64,000 nt of DNA from Anaerocolumna jejuensis DSM 15929 (GTDB taxonomy: Bacteria > Bacillota > Clostridia > Lachnospirales > Lachnospiraceae): positions 1-64,000 of the forward strand of contig NZ_FRAC01000031.1 of NCBI RefSeq assembly GCF_900142215.1, given 5' to 3'. How positions within the stretch are numbered: position 1 is the first letter of the stretch; every line of letters begins with the position of its first letter. The translations under genes were made by a program, and so were the position numbers. The notes below the pieces were generated by a model that was not told the DNA's origin, searched no databases, and was given only the letters and a program-made list of their open reading frames with translations. Of the stretch, positions 26,809 through 35,811 are shown piece by piece.

Positions 26809-29463
26809 TTATATATCCTTATTTGCTGTATCTTTCACTTTTCTAACAGCAATCTTTCCCGCTCTCTTAACAATGTTTAGCGCAAGTCTTACCGGGAGCT
26901 TCTCATAGGACGTGCCATAATGGGAAGATACCTTGGAAAGTGTAATGGCATCGAACTTACATCTGGTGGTACATAATCCACATCCAATACATCTTGTCTG
27001 ATCGACTCTCGCTGCACCACACTCTAAGCAACGTGATGTCTCCTTTTTGACTTGTTCGTCTGTCAGTATTCCTCGTTCGTCTGCAAAGGTCAGCCTCATC
27101 TCTGGAATGCCCTTGGCAGACTGACGGCTTGGTCTGTCATAGCTATCTACTACAATGTTCTCTTTATCAATTTCTATGAATTCCCTGCGATCTCGTCCAA
27201 TTAATAAATCATGGCCTTTATGTACGTATCGGTGTAATGACTCTGCTCCACTTTTGCCTGCGCTTATAGCATCAATGGCAAATCTTGGGCCAGAATAAGA
27301 ATCTCCACCAACAAAAATATCTGATTCTGCAGTCTGATATGTAAAACCATCTGCCTTTACTGTCATATTACTATTTAGTTCAACCTTGGTTCCTTCAAGA
27401 AGTCTACCCCATTCAATTGACTGACCAACAGAGAGAAGAACATTCTCACATTCAACAGTCACTACGTCATTTTCATCATACTGTGGATTGAATCTTCCAT
27501 CTGTATCCTTTACAGATAGGCAACGCTTAAACTCAATTCCACACACCTTTCCATCTTTTGTGAGGATTTTCTTAGGTCCCCAGCCTGGATTTATATTTAT
27601 ATTCTCATCCTCGGCTTCTGCAACTTCATCAGCCGATGCTGGCATGATGTCTCTGGTCTCAAGGCAGTATAGGGAAACTTCTTTGCCGCCTGCCCTTAGT
27701 GCTGTACGAGCCACATCCACTGCAACATTGCCGCCACCAATGACCACGGTTCTACTTGATAAGTCTACATTCTTTCCACTATTAATGGTTCTTAAGAAAT
27801 CTACTCCTGAGAGAACGCCGTTTGCATCTTCTCCCTCAACTCCAATTCCTCTTCCACCTTGTGCTCCTATAGCTATGAAAAATGCTTTATATCCCTGATT
27901 ACGTAATTCTTCTATTGTCACGTCTTCTCCGACGTTCACTCCATACTTAAAGTGTACTCCCAGCTCATCAAGTACCTTGATTTCAGCATCAATAACATCC
28001 TTTTCAAGACGGAAAGAAGGGATTCCATAGCGTAGCATTCCGCCTGTTTTTTTCTCACGTTCAAACACTGTTACGGCATGGCCATAAACAGCTGCATAAT
28101 ATGCACAGGAAAGACCCGCTGGCCCACTACCGATTATGGCCAGTTTTTTGCCTTCATAAAATTTCTTCTTTGGCACAAAGCGACTCTCACTGTTGATCTC
28201 TTGATTGGCAATAAACTTCTTAACGTCATCGATTGCTACAGGATCTGTGATATTTCCTAAGGTACAAGCCTCTTCACAACGATGATTGCAAATCCGTCCG
28301 CAAACAGCTGGTAGCGGGTTCTCTTGTTTAATAAGTTCTAAGGCATCCATATATTTTCCCTGTCCAGCAAGCTTTAAGTATGCCTGAACGGAAATGTGAG
28401 CTGGGCAGTTTGTCTTGCATGGTGAAGTGCCCGTCTCTTTAACAATATTCTTTTTATTGGTTCTGTAATCTAAAGTCCATTTATCTTTACCCCATACATG
28501 ATCATCTGGTGAGATATTTTCAGAAATCTTCACTGGATTCTTCTGACAGATTTTTTGTCCTAATTTCGCCGCATTCATTGGACATACTTCCATACACTGT
28601 CCACAGGCAACGCATTTTGACATATCTACTGTTGCTATAAAGTTGGATTTCATCATATTCGGAGTATCCACTAATCGAGCCGTTCTAAATGCCAAACAGG
28701 TATCAGGATGACAGTTGCAGATGAACAAGGAATTCTTAGGTCCATCTATATTGGTCACTTCATGAACATAACCCATATCCTCCGCTCTATGCAAAATGTC
28801 ATAAACCTCTTCCTTTGTCACTCTTCTGGAACGATTGGTTCTGATACATGACTCAGCAAAGTCTCCTACCTGGATGCACCACTCCCCTTCCATATCTGCA
28901 CCAATATCTCCTCTGATTGCGGCACTACGACGGCACTGACATGCCCCAACGGACAGACTTGGATAATATTTATCTACCCAGTATTTAATTTCTTCAATTT
29001 CGATCTTTCGCGGCTCCGCTTCGATGGCCTTTGCAACAGGTAGCGTGATTACAAGTCCATTACCTTTAGGAAAAAATCGTGCAAACCCTTTTGTTAGATT
29101 CTCCACATAGTCCGAGAATGCATATGCTATCTCAGGATGCCCCTCGATTTGCTCTTTATTTAAAACCATCAATTCCATACTTCCTGGTGCAAAGATTGGA
29201 AGTTTCAGTTTATCTCCTTCGTACTCCAGAACACCGATCATAGCCATCTCATCCGCTAAACATTTTGCCTTCTCTTCCGGCATTTTGGCTCTCTTTGCAA
29301 TTTCTCTATAGCAGTATGGTGTTCTTACTTTCATTGCCAGACCAATTGTGATCATATCATCTGTCAGAATATGCTCGAGCAACTTGTATTCGGGATCTTC
29401 TTCGGTACAGTGAAGATTCAGCATATTGACATGCTCGACGAATTTAATTAGATTTTTTCTCAT
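26809..29463 (-). CDS. Fe-S/FAD NAD(P)-linked oxidoreductase
   Basis: This 884-residue multidomain flavoprotein has an N-terminal helical region and a cysteine-rich part (GACQCRRSAA, ICNCHPDTC). It continues with a ferredoxin motif CVACGQCMEVCP, then a glutamate-synthase-small-subunit-like part: CPAHISVQAYL and CGRICNHRCEEAC, FAD motif GSGPAGLSCAYYA and NAD motif GGGNVAVDVA. A last 4Fe-4S cluster CIGCGLCTTRC closes the chain. AAAGG precedes the ATG. It heads the hypAB operon and is divergent from a TetR-type gene. It probably couples NAD(P)H to a ferredoxin-like partner. Confidence 0.88.
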   Translation of the reverse strand: MRKNLIKFVEHVNMLNLHCTEEDPEYKLLEHILTDDMITIGLAMKVRTPYCYREIAKRAKMPEEKAKCLADEMAMIGVLEYEGDKLKLPIFAPGSMELMVLNKEQIEGHPEIAYAFSDYVENLTKGFARFFPKGNGLVITLPVAKAIEAEPRKIEIEEIKYWVDKYYPSLSVGACQCRRSAAIRGDIGADMEGEWCIQVGDFAESCIRTNRSRRVTKEEVYDILHRAEDMGYVHEVTNIDGPKNSLFICNCHPDTCLAFRTARLVDTPNMMKSNFIATVDMSKCVACGQCMEVCPMNAAKLGQKICQKNPVKISENISPDDHVWGKDKWTLDYRTNKKNIVKETGTSPCKTNCPAHISVQAYLKLAGQGKYMDALELIKQENPLPAVCGRICNHRCEEACTLGNITDPVAIDDVKKFIANQEINSESRFVPKKKFYEGKKLAIIGSGPAGLSCAYYAAVYGHAVTVFEREKKTGGMLRYGIPSFRLEKDVIDAEIKVLDELGVHFKYGVNVGEDVTIEELRNQGYKAFFIAIGAQGGRGIGVEGEDANGVLSGVDFLRTINSGKNVDLSSRTVVIGGGNVAVDVARTALRAGGKEVSLYCLETRDIMPASADEVAEAEDENININPGWGPKKILTKDGKVCGIEFKRCLSVKDTDGRFNPQYDENDVVTVECENVLLSVGQSIEWGRLLEGTKVELNSNMTVKADGFTYQTAESDIFVGGDSYSGPRFAIDAISAGKSGAESLHRYVHKGHDLLIGRDRREFIEIDKENIVVDSYDRPSRQSAKGIPEMRLTFADERGILTDEQVKKETSRCLECGAARVDQTRCIGCGLCTTRCKFDAITLSKVSSHYGTSYEKLPVRLALNIVKRAGKIAVRKVKDTANKDI

Positions 29464-29555
29464 CGTAATACCTTTCTGTTTTTATTTTGATAATATTTTA
29501 TCAAAGTAAAAAGGAAGAAAATATACTCTCAAACCAAAGTGGGACACAACCATTA

Positions 29556-29590
29556 AAAATGTTGCCATATTTTTTAAATATGCAACATTT
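29556..29590. promoter_or_regulatory. Dyad between divergent oxidoreductase and TetR genes
   Basis: ATGTTGCCATATTT and AAATATGCAACAT form an imperfect inverted repeat followed by a T-run. Its location between the divergent genes makes an operator of the TetR-family regulator plausible; a terminator-like role is the alternative. Confidence 0.45.
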
Positions 29591-29681
29591 TTTTGATTCT
29601 GTACCATTTAAATGTAGATTTTTCATTTCGTTTAAACTAAAATATAGCTAAAAAGCACTTACAAAGGAGATGCGCTACGAT

Positions 29682-30227
29682 ATGACCGGAAAAAAACGTA
29701 ACTTAAATAAAAACTCTTTTTCAAAAGAATGCCTGTTTACTGCTCTACTTCACTTATTAGGAAAAAAGACGTTATGTAATGTGACCGTTTCAGAACTGGC
29801 ACAAGAATCCGGCGTCTCCCGCAGCACTTTCTATCGCAACTATGACTCTGTATTAGATGTTGTACAAGATTATCTCACTCTATATCCATTCGGCACTGTT
29901 GACGAGAATTTTGCGAAGCCTGCTCTGTACAACTTTAAAGAGCGAATCTATGACTCCCTTACCGCTTTAAAAGAAAACAAGATTCTCCTTGATCGCCTGA
30001 TGGAAGCGCACTTAGAAATCATGATCTACAATAATTTTGACAAACTGATCAAAGGCTTATGCCGTGAACGCGCCTACGATTTAGGTTATCGCTCCGAATA
30101 TGAACTGACCGCTTTTAGCGGGATGTATTTCGCAATCTGCTACAAATGGATATCCGAAGGCATGAAAGAAAGTGTGGAAGAAATGACCGCTATCTCATAT
30201 GATGTATTAAATAATTTCCCCAGATAG
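29682..30227 (+). CDS. TetR family transcriptional regulator
   Basis: This 181-residue protein has the TetR DNA-binding domain near the N-terminus (VTVSELAQESGVSRSTFYRN) and an all-helical ligand domain after it. The ATG at 29670 follows the AAAGGAG site with no spacer, so I prefer the second ATG at 29682. It is divergent from the oxidoreductase-hypAB operon and is its probable repressor. Confidence 0.88.
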   Translation: MTGKKRNLNKNSFSKECLFTALLHLLGKKTLCNVTVSELAQESGVSRSTFYRNYDSVLDVVQDYLTLYPFGTVDENFAKPALYNFKERIYDSLTALKENKILLDRLMEAHLEIMIYNNFDKLIKGLCRERAYDLGYRSEYELTAFSGMYFAICYKWISEGMKESVEEMTAISYDVLNNFPR

Positions 30228-30289
30228 ATAATTGCAACGAATGGAGTACACTGCGTGTAACGGTTGTGTTTAGTTAAGTTAATGTACTC

Positions 30290-30516
30290 TAAAGAAATAT
30301 ATATACGATGCAGCTGATGCTCATATAGTGTTCTCGGAACAGTAATCTGAAGCTAGCGGCGGTATTCTTGCCACTGAAAAGGAGCTGCAACGGATGAATA
30401 AACTAATTACACCATTGATTAAAAATGGTCAGTCTGCACATAAGGTCTACATACACTACGTAAATGAGCTCATGTGTAGTGAAATAACACTTTACATAAT
30501 AATTGTGACAGATTAA
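30290..30516 (+). pseudogene. IS30-family transposase fragment
   Basis: The plus-strand frame reads YDAADAH, then an in-frame stop, then SGGILATEKELQRMNK, ITPLIKNGQSAHKVYIHYVN and ELMCSEITLY, the N-terminal middle part of IS30-type transposases. Both the helix-turn-helix start and the DDE catalytic part are gone, as are the ends of the element. Confidence 0.75.
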
Positions 30517-30660
30517 GAAAGTTCTTCATTAGTAGGGATTTTTAGTTTTTGGCCAACCTTTATAATGTTCGGATTGTTAATATTATCCTTATTGGCATTG
30601 AAAATAATATTGTCATGCATTTTTCTAAGTCCCAAGTACATATTGCATATACGATGATAT
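30513..30660 (-). pseudogene. LysM domain C-terminal fragment
   Basis: The minus-strand frame reads NANKDNINNPNIIKVGQKLKIP and ends NEELS-stop. This is the second half of a LysM domain at the end of a protein. The rest of that protein is missing, so only the gene's tail survives. Confidence 0.65.
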
Positions 30661-30739
30661 TGCAAAACAGGTATGATTCCAGTCTATGCAACTTTGACAT
30701 CCTTGAATATTCTGTTTAAATAGTTGATGATATAGCTAT

Positions 30740-30890
30740 TCATCTTAGAAATGTCCTGCCATTACCATCTTGAAACGGAGGGATTCCAACAAATTCCGTA
30801 GGGGTCCAAGCTGCCAGTTCAATTGGGTTCAAATCTTTCTTATAAATTAAATCTGCAAAGAATTCCTTTATCCCCCTTCTTTTATGAAGC
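30740..30890 (-). pseudogene. Fic domain fragment with altered active site
   Basis: The minus-strand frame reads KEFFADLIYKKDLNPIELAA and then TEFVGIPPFQDGNGRTFLR, followed by a stop. It is the core of a Fic/Doc AMP-transferase. The catalytic His of HPFxDGNGR is Pro here, and both ends of the gene are missing. It is clearly dead. Confidence 0.75.
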
Positions 30891-31022
30891 TATTTATGAA
30901 ACGGTGACAAATTTTTTTATTCTTTTAATTTTTAGAGTAGAATCAGTTTCTTTTTTTAAGAAAATGAAGTATTATTTAAATTGAATCAGAACAACATATA
31001 TTTGAAAAGTGAGATAGTATAT

Positions 31023-31472
31023 ATGAAAGTAAAAATTAATTCTTCCTCATTGGAGGATGCTGAAGAAAACCTCCTCCGTTTAAAGAATTCCAGAGACGTA
31101 AAATGCCCTAATTGGAATGTCAGTGAAATCTGTCAGCATTGCGCGCAGAGCATCAACTATTCTATGACTGGATACCCACAGCTTAAACCGGCTTTGATTC
31201 GAGCGACGGTCGGTCGGGCTGCTATTCACAAATTTCTTCGTCAGGGATACATGAAGCATGACCTTACCGCTCCTGTGCCGGGAGGTTCGAAACTTGATGC
31301 AAGCCGCAATTCGGAGGAAAGTGTCGACGAATTGCTCTCTACCATTGAGAAATTTCGTTCCTATTCCGGTCAGCTTCTGCCCCATCTATTGTTTGGGAAA
31401 TTGAGCAAAGACGAATATGACTCATATTTTGCTATGCATATTGCGGATCATCTAAACGAGCTGATTTTTTGA
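31023..31472 (+). CDS. DUF1569 (DinB-like) protein
   Basis: This 149-residue protein resembles DUF1569 proteins of the DinB four-helix superfamily. It has the metal-site-like His positions in SEICQHCAQSINYSM and the C-terminal MHIADHLNELIF. I start at ATG 31023; the upstream part of the frame lacks a ribosome binding site. DinB-like proteins are thiol-dependent metalloenzymes of varied function. It stands alone amid decayed genes. Confidence 0.75.
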   Translation: MKVKINSSSLEDAEENLLRLKNSRDVKCPNWNVSEICQHCAQSINYSMTGYPQLKPALIRATVGRAAIHKFLRQGYMKHDLTAPVPGGSKLDASRNSEESVDELLSTIEKFRSYSGQLLPHLLFGKLSKDEYDSYFAMHIADHLNELIF

Positions 31473-31692
31473 TTCGCGCGGCCGAGTGGAGGCAGTTCAG
31501 CGGTTTAAACATAATATAAAACCTGTACCCAGCTTTATGAGCAGACATATTCTGAAAATACGTGAATTTACCTGCTCTTTCTGTCACATTTCCAAGATGT
31601 CCCAGATATAGAGCGGAGCCGTCAGCGTAAATGCAAGGCAGGTAAATAAAATCGCAGGTGCCGCCCATTCAATTAGAATATCCTATAATTAG
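31473..31692. other. GC-richer stretch, probable gene ruin
   Basis: Minus-strand frames read either LYLGHLGNVTERAGKF (one frame) or APAILFTCLAFTLTAPLYIW (another, membrane-like, with stops). Neither has a start site. It looks like a decayed gene, perhaps for a membrane protein. Confidence 0.3.
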
Positions 31693-31727
31693 AGGTACTT
31701 CCCTCATTCAGAATGAGGGAAGTACCT
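31693..31727. other. 35-nt perfect palindrome
   Basis: AGGTACTTCCCTCATTC-A-GAATGAGGGAAGTACCT is a perfect 17-bp inverted repeat around one base. There is no T-run on either side. It may be an operator, a cruciform-forming site or the fused ends of a lost element. Confidence 0.8.
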
Positions 31728-31728
31728 T

Positions 31729-31943
31729 GAAAGAATTAAAAATTCCTTTACTTAATGTTAATGATAGAGATAGTCCTTTTTATGTAATCGTCAAATGGGA
31801 AGATAGAGAAAGGATAGTACAAGATTTATCTGATACTGTTTACCATGAAGAGACTGTATTCAAAAGGTGTTGGAAAGTTTTCTGCAGTCCGGCATCAAAA
31901 GTATAACCCCTGTGGCAAAGCATATTGACACGTTCTTTAAGTA
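31729..31943 (+). pseudogene. Frameshifted hypothetical gene
   Basis: Starting at a TTG just after the palindrome, the frame reads LKELKIPLLNVNDRDSPFY and runs to about 31870. After a shift it continues as LESFLQSGIKSITPVAKHID and ends FFK-stop at about 31942. It looks like a C-terminal part of a soluble protein of unknown family. Confidence 0.35.
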
Positions 31944-31971
31944 ATGGCTCGGTGATATCAGATTATTCACC

Positions 31972-33108
31972 TTATTCCGCTCCAATAAGCAAAGCCAAAT
32001 ATCCCCATTCCCATATTAAGTTTTCAAAGCTTTTATCCAGATATTCAAAGATATCTTCTTGGTCATATCCCATCATTCGTGATATAACAACAATATAATT
32101 ACGTACCACCGTATAAGACAGTTTTTCTTGTTCATCAAGTAACCAACTTAGAAAGATTGAGTGCCTCATTATCGCATATTCCATAGCAATCCACTGAATC
32201 ATAACAACCATACTTTCCAAATCCGATTCTGGCATCAGACTATTTGAGAAAATTTCTACAACAAGGTAATTACGAAATAACTTTTCATAAGAAGAAAACT
32301 GCTTTTCGAATTTCTTTAATTGTACGACCATTTTACGCTTATCATAGTCTCTCGATAAGTTTTCCGCTATCACAGCTATTGGTTCCAGATAACTGGTATA
32401 TAGCTCTTGTTTTCGATAATTTTCAGCTATGTCTAAAAAAAGTTCATTATTTTCTTCAAAAGTATCTAAACTTAGAAATTGCATGTTATCTATGGTATCT
32501 GATAATTCTTTTAAAACAGCTTTTTCCTTATATTCGTCTATCCCTTTTTTTGATACAGATTCTTTTTGATAAATATCCAGAAGAATATAAAAAATCATCA
32601 TCACACTTTTTGAAATAGAAAATTGCTGATTTTGTATAATAGTAATCATCATAGTTCGAATCTGCAACAAAATGTCTTCATCCATAATAAACATATTCTT
32701 CGTAAAACAAATTTTATCCTGCTGATTCATCAAATCCACAACTTCTGGGCAGCAGGATACCAAAGAATATTCTTTTCTATCTGCATATTCGTGTATCTGC
32801 CTTGGGAAAATCGCACAGGTTTCAGACAAAACTCCATCTCCAAAATTCAATACTAGTTTGCAAAGTTTCTGTTCATTTAAGAATGGACACTGCTTCTGTT
32901 CATTCAAGGCAATGACGCGTGTGCCATCTTTTTGTTTTACATATTGATCTAAATAACTATTGTTTTGCTTTGTTAAGCTTAAGCGATTCCATTTTATATA
33001 AGTCTCATCATCTACTGCAATCTTCCACTCTTGACAACAAGTAAACGAACACTTGTCTGCAATGCAGGTAAAAGTGTCATAGTAGTCCGTTTTGATTTCT
33101 TTCTTCAT
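31972..33108 (-). CDS. FliB-like flagellin lysine-N-methylase family protein
   Basis: This 378-residue protein has the cysteine pattern of the FliB family: CSFTCCQEWKI near the start, CPFLNEQKLC, ETCAIFPRQI and LVSCCPEVVDL. FliB methylates lysines of flagellin in enterobacteria; clostridial members are common but mostly untested, and no flagellar gene is in this window. I start at ATG 33108, since AGGAG directly abuts the upstream ATG at 33114. A 125-bp piece of it is duplicated at 10247. Confidence 0.82.
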   Translation of the reverse strand: MKKEIKTDYYDTFTCIADKCSFTCCQEWKIAVDDETYIKWNRLSLTKQNNSYLDQYVKQKDGTRVIALNEQKQCPFLNEQKLCKLVLNFGDGVLSETCAIFPRQIHEYADRKEYSLVSCCPEVVDLMNQQDKICFTKNMFIMDEDILLQIRTMMITIIQNQQFSISKSVMMIFYILLDIYQKESVSKKGIDEYKEKAVLKELSDTIDNMQFLSLDTFEENNELFLDIAENYRKQELYTSYLEPIAVIAENLSRDYDKRKMVVQLKKFEKQFSSYEKLFRNYLVVEIFSNSLMPESDLESMVVMIQWIAMEYAIMRHSIFLSWLLDEQEKLSYTVVRNYIVVISRMMGYDQEDIFEYLDKSFENLIWEWGYLALLIGAE

Positions 33109-33193
33109 AATCATCTCCTAAAGTACACTGACAAAGTCATTTTGTATACTACTTATTATCTCTGTGCTTCATATAAATCTAGTATATACTATT

Positions 33194-33469
33194 TTATTGT
33201 TTTTTCAAATAACCCATAGACTGTGATTGTTCCAATAATTGCTCCTTGGAGATTGAGGAGTTAATAAATGTCTCATATTCCAAATTCTCTTCATGATCCA
33301 AATACACTATGGACCCATCATCTTCATACAAACATATGGGGTCGCCCCAACCAGTTGAGCCTATATATTTGTAACTGCTAAGATCTTCTTCCATCCCATA
33401 TTTCTCACAAATGGATGGCAAACCTGCACAAAATGATAGTGATGGTGCTGCGCTAACTTTTTCGTTCAT
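33194..33469 (-). CDS. SUKH/SMI1-like protein, possibly N-truncated
   Basis: This 91-residue protein has the SUKH-type core YKYIGSTGWGDPICLYEDDG and IVYLDHEENLEYETFINSS. Such proteins are immunity factors of contact-dependent and polymorphic toxin systems. Usual members are 130-160 residues, so this one lacks the N-terminal third or is a short variant. The ribosome binding site is weak. No toxin gene is adjacent. Confidence 0.65.
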   Translation of the reverse strand: MNEKVSAAPSLSFCAGLPSICEKYGMEEDLSSYKYIGSTGWGDPICLYEDDGSIVYLDHEENLEYETFINSSISKEQLLEQSQSMGYLKKQ

Positions 33470-33495
33470 TCTTATTTTCGACTTAATTTTACTAC

Positions 33496-33545
33496 TGTCT
33501 CAACGTGGCTCGAGAGGACATATTGATGTCATTATAACCCTCAGT
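33496..33545 (-). repeat. Dispersed HVET element, copy E
   Basis: On the minus strand this ends SHVETVVKLSRK-stop. The upstream FF part has decayed. It lies downstream of the GNAT gene at 33701, beyond its terminator. Confidence 0.6.
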
Positions 33546-33616
33546 CGGTGGAAACATATTGATTAATTTTAAATCCATTGTTTATTTATAAACCGATTAA
33601 TGATTCTTATAAAAAA

Positions 33617-33662
33617 CGGCATATCTCAAAATCTGATTATCTAGAATTTTTAAGATATACCG
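33617..33662 (-). terminator. Terminator after GNAT gene
   Basis: On the minus strand CGGTATATCTTAAAA pairs imperfectly with TTTTGAGATATGCCG and is followed by TTTTTTATAAG. Confidence 0.65.
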
Positions 33663-33700
33663 CTTCCTTTCAATCGTAGTATAAAATAACTTTTATTTTA

Positions 33701-34192
33701 TTATAGTTTGCGTTTGAGCCAGTAATAAAATTCATCCGTTTCATGCGTCTTTTCAAACCCAAGCTTCTCGAGTACACATATAGATGCAATATTATCTTTT
33801 TCTGTTTCTGCAATGACACCTGCAACTCCCATTTCATTGAGTGCCCAAATGATAAGACGTCCACTTCCCTCAGTTGCATATCCGCAACTTTGCATATTAT
33901 CACATATGCCATAACCTATCTCCACATAATCGAAATCATTAGGTGTACCTTTAAATAGGCCACCGCCGATAACTCTGTTATCTGACTTGTCATAATAAGT
34001 CCAAGTCCTGTACCAGATTAAGTCCTCTTTCTTAAATTTGCCCTCATCGGCAAGCGCGTTGTGATAACGATATGCACCACAAAAGTCTTTAGCCAGCTCA
34101 TCACCATTTTCGGCAGCCAGGCACATGGCCTCGTAAGTTTCACAAATCAATAGTAAACGTTCTGTTTCCAATTTTAATTTTAAATCACACAT
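33701..34192 (-). CDS. GNAT family N-acetyltransferase
   Basis: This 163-residue protein has the RimJ/RimL-like GNAT pattern: ETERLLL at the start, EIGYGICDNMQSCGYATEG (acetyl-CoA loop) and the C-terminal NIASICVLEKLGFEKT. GAAGGAG precedes the ATG. It stands as a single-gene unit with its own terminator, followed by an HVET element. The substrate (amine, protein or antibiotic) cannot be read. Confidence 0.88.
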   Translation of the reverse strand: MCDLKLKLETERLLLICETYEAMCLAAENGDELAKDFCGAYRYHNALADEGKFKKEDLIWYRTWTYYDKSDNRVIGGGLFKGTPNDFDYVEIGYGICDNMQSCGYATEGSGRLIIWALNEMGVAGVIAETEKDNIASICVLEKLGFEKTHETDEFYYWLKRKL

Positions 34193-34323
34193 ATATGCTC
34201 CTTCTCATTGATCTTTGCTAATTAATAGTTTTTAAATACTGCTAATATTGCAGATATTTAATCAAAATCCTCCACGCTGAAGGTATTAGATTGTCCCTAA
34301 CTTATGAGACATTCAAGCAAAAA

Positions 34324-34351
34324 GCCATAGTATATACTTATATACTATGGC
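34324..34351 (-). terminator. Minus-strand terminator
   Basis: GCCATAGTATA and TATACTATGGC form a perfect stem; TTTTTGC follows on the minus strand. It would stop transcripts arriving from the right. Confidence 0.6.
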
Positions 34352-34766
34352 AGTAAGATCAATGAAAAGAATCAGCCACATCTATAAAAGGATATACTTC
34401 TAGCCATAAAAATGGGTAAAAATTATATTCTTTTTTATTGACATGGCATTCCCTCGCTTTAATAATTATATAATATTTATACCATAGAATTATTTTCGAG
34501 TCAAATGTATTATTTCCAAATTGCTTCCATTATATTGACATATAACCTGTCTCCTCAACTCGATCAACATTACCCGTTATCTAATCTGTCAACTCAACCC
34601 TATCCATTTTTATGAGGTGGATATGTTCTCCCAAACAATAAAAAATAAGGGTTTCTCGGCACAGGAACCTCCGCTCTCATACTACTGCGAAAATCCCAAT
34701 GCTTGGAATCCCTTTATTTTAAGCCTTTTTAGTCCGATCTATTTCTGCACCCTTGATATCAATACC

Positions 34767-34832
34767 ACTGTCTCCACGTGCCTTGAGGCGTCAAAAAAGA
34801 TGCCACCCTCTCTGGTACCCCTTGGCGGTGAG
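34767..34832 (-). repeat. Dispersed HVET element, copy F
   Basis: On the minus strand this reads EGGIFFDASRHVETVVLISR, then VQK and a stop, preceded by PPRGTR. It lies 52 bp after the second GNAT gene. The remainder of 34193-34883 shows no gene; the plus-strand frame there lacks a family and is likely chance. Confidence 0.75.
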
Positions 34833-34883
34833 TTTTTGTTATTACGCGAATTCGACATAATGAGATTCAATGCTTCGTGGAAA

Positions 34884-35450
34884 TCACTTCTCATTCTTAA
34901 TGAATTCCTTTTTTGTAATCGCATAACAAATTTCCGAATCAGTATTTTCTGCGGATAATTCAAATCTTCGAACCGTAGGAACTCTTTTCATGATAGTTTT
35001 TTCAAGTACTCGCCCAGATTTAGGATTATCTTTTCTATGATATGCTTCAAGTTTATTAAAATCCGAATTAAAAAACATAAACTCTATCACAGCATTTAAT
35101 GCTTCTAAGGCATATCTGTTTCCCCAATAATGTTCACCAATGCAATACTCTATTTCTGCCGTTGCAACTTCTTCATATACTCGACAAAATGCAATCTGTC
35201 CAATATTTACATGGTTCTCTTTTAAATTAATTGCCCATTTATAAAAACCATCGTCTTCGTAATTCAAAATCCACTTATTAAGAAATTCCTGCACTTGTTC
35301 CATAGAAGAATAGACCGGTTCTCCATAGTCTAACTGAATGTTAGGATTTGATGCCCAATTGTTATACACCTCAATTGCATCATCACATTTAAATTTTCGC
35401 AAAATTAATCGTTCCGTCTTAATGGTCTGAGTCCCTATATGTCTGAACAT
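34884..35450 (-). CDS. GNAT family N-acetyltransferase
   Basis: This 188-residue RimJ-like acetyltransferase has KTERLILRKF near the start, EIEYCIGEHYWGNRYALEAL as acetyl-CoA loop and NPKSGRVLEKTIMKRV near the end. I start at ATG 35450, where GGGAGG lies upstream; the longer frame to 35555 has no site. The segment after RVLEK departs from the usual GFxxEG, so the last 25 residues may be frameshifted relative to relatives. It is a single-gene unit followed by HVET copy F. Confidence 0.85.
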   Translation of the reverse strand: MFRHIGTQTIKTERLILRKFKCDDAIEVYNNWASNPNIQLDYGEPVYSSMEQVQEFLNKWILNYEDDGFYKWAINLKENHVNIGQIAFCRVYEEVATAEIEYCIGEHYWGNRYALEALNAVIEFMFFNSDFNKLEAYHRKDNPKSGRVLEKTIMKRVPTVRRFELSAENTDSEICYAITKKEFIKNEK

Positions 35451-35589
35451 GTTTTTGCCTCCCTTATTAAGAGCTAGCAGATACCACCAGCTACAAACTA
35501 TCGTTCTTTTATCTTCTCGAGGGTATCTCATGACACGGTTTCCATAGCTATGCAAAACCTACTATTTGCCAGGACTTATTGCCTTTCAA

Positions 35590-35665
35590 GCAGGCCGACG
35601 CTTTCTACATGCCTTGAGGAGATAAAAAAGATGACCATTGAACCTAGTCCCACTCCTTGACAGCA
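35590..35665 (-). repeat. Dispersed HVET element, copy G
   Basis: On the minus strand this reads VIFFISSRHVESVGLLERQ-stop. The sequence on its far side (CCTTTCAAGCAGGC) is shared with copy I, so homology extends beyond the core. Confidence 0.7.
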
Positions 35666-35811
35666 GGGTAATGTTTAAACATTTAACCATATATTGATAC
35701 CATTCCGAACAATACCGAGTATATTTCAACTCCGTATGAAATATACTGTATACCCGAATCAGCTACTGTTATCAGCCACCAAATCAATAATAGAATGCAA
35801 AATCAATCTTA

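Noticed and set aside
34617..34958. 113-codon plus frame
   Set aside because: It runs antisense through an HVET element and into the GNAT gene end; no family and no start signal.
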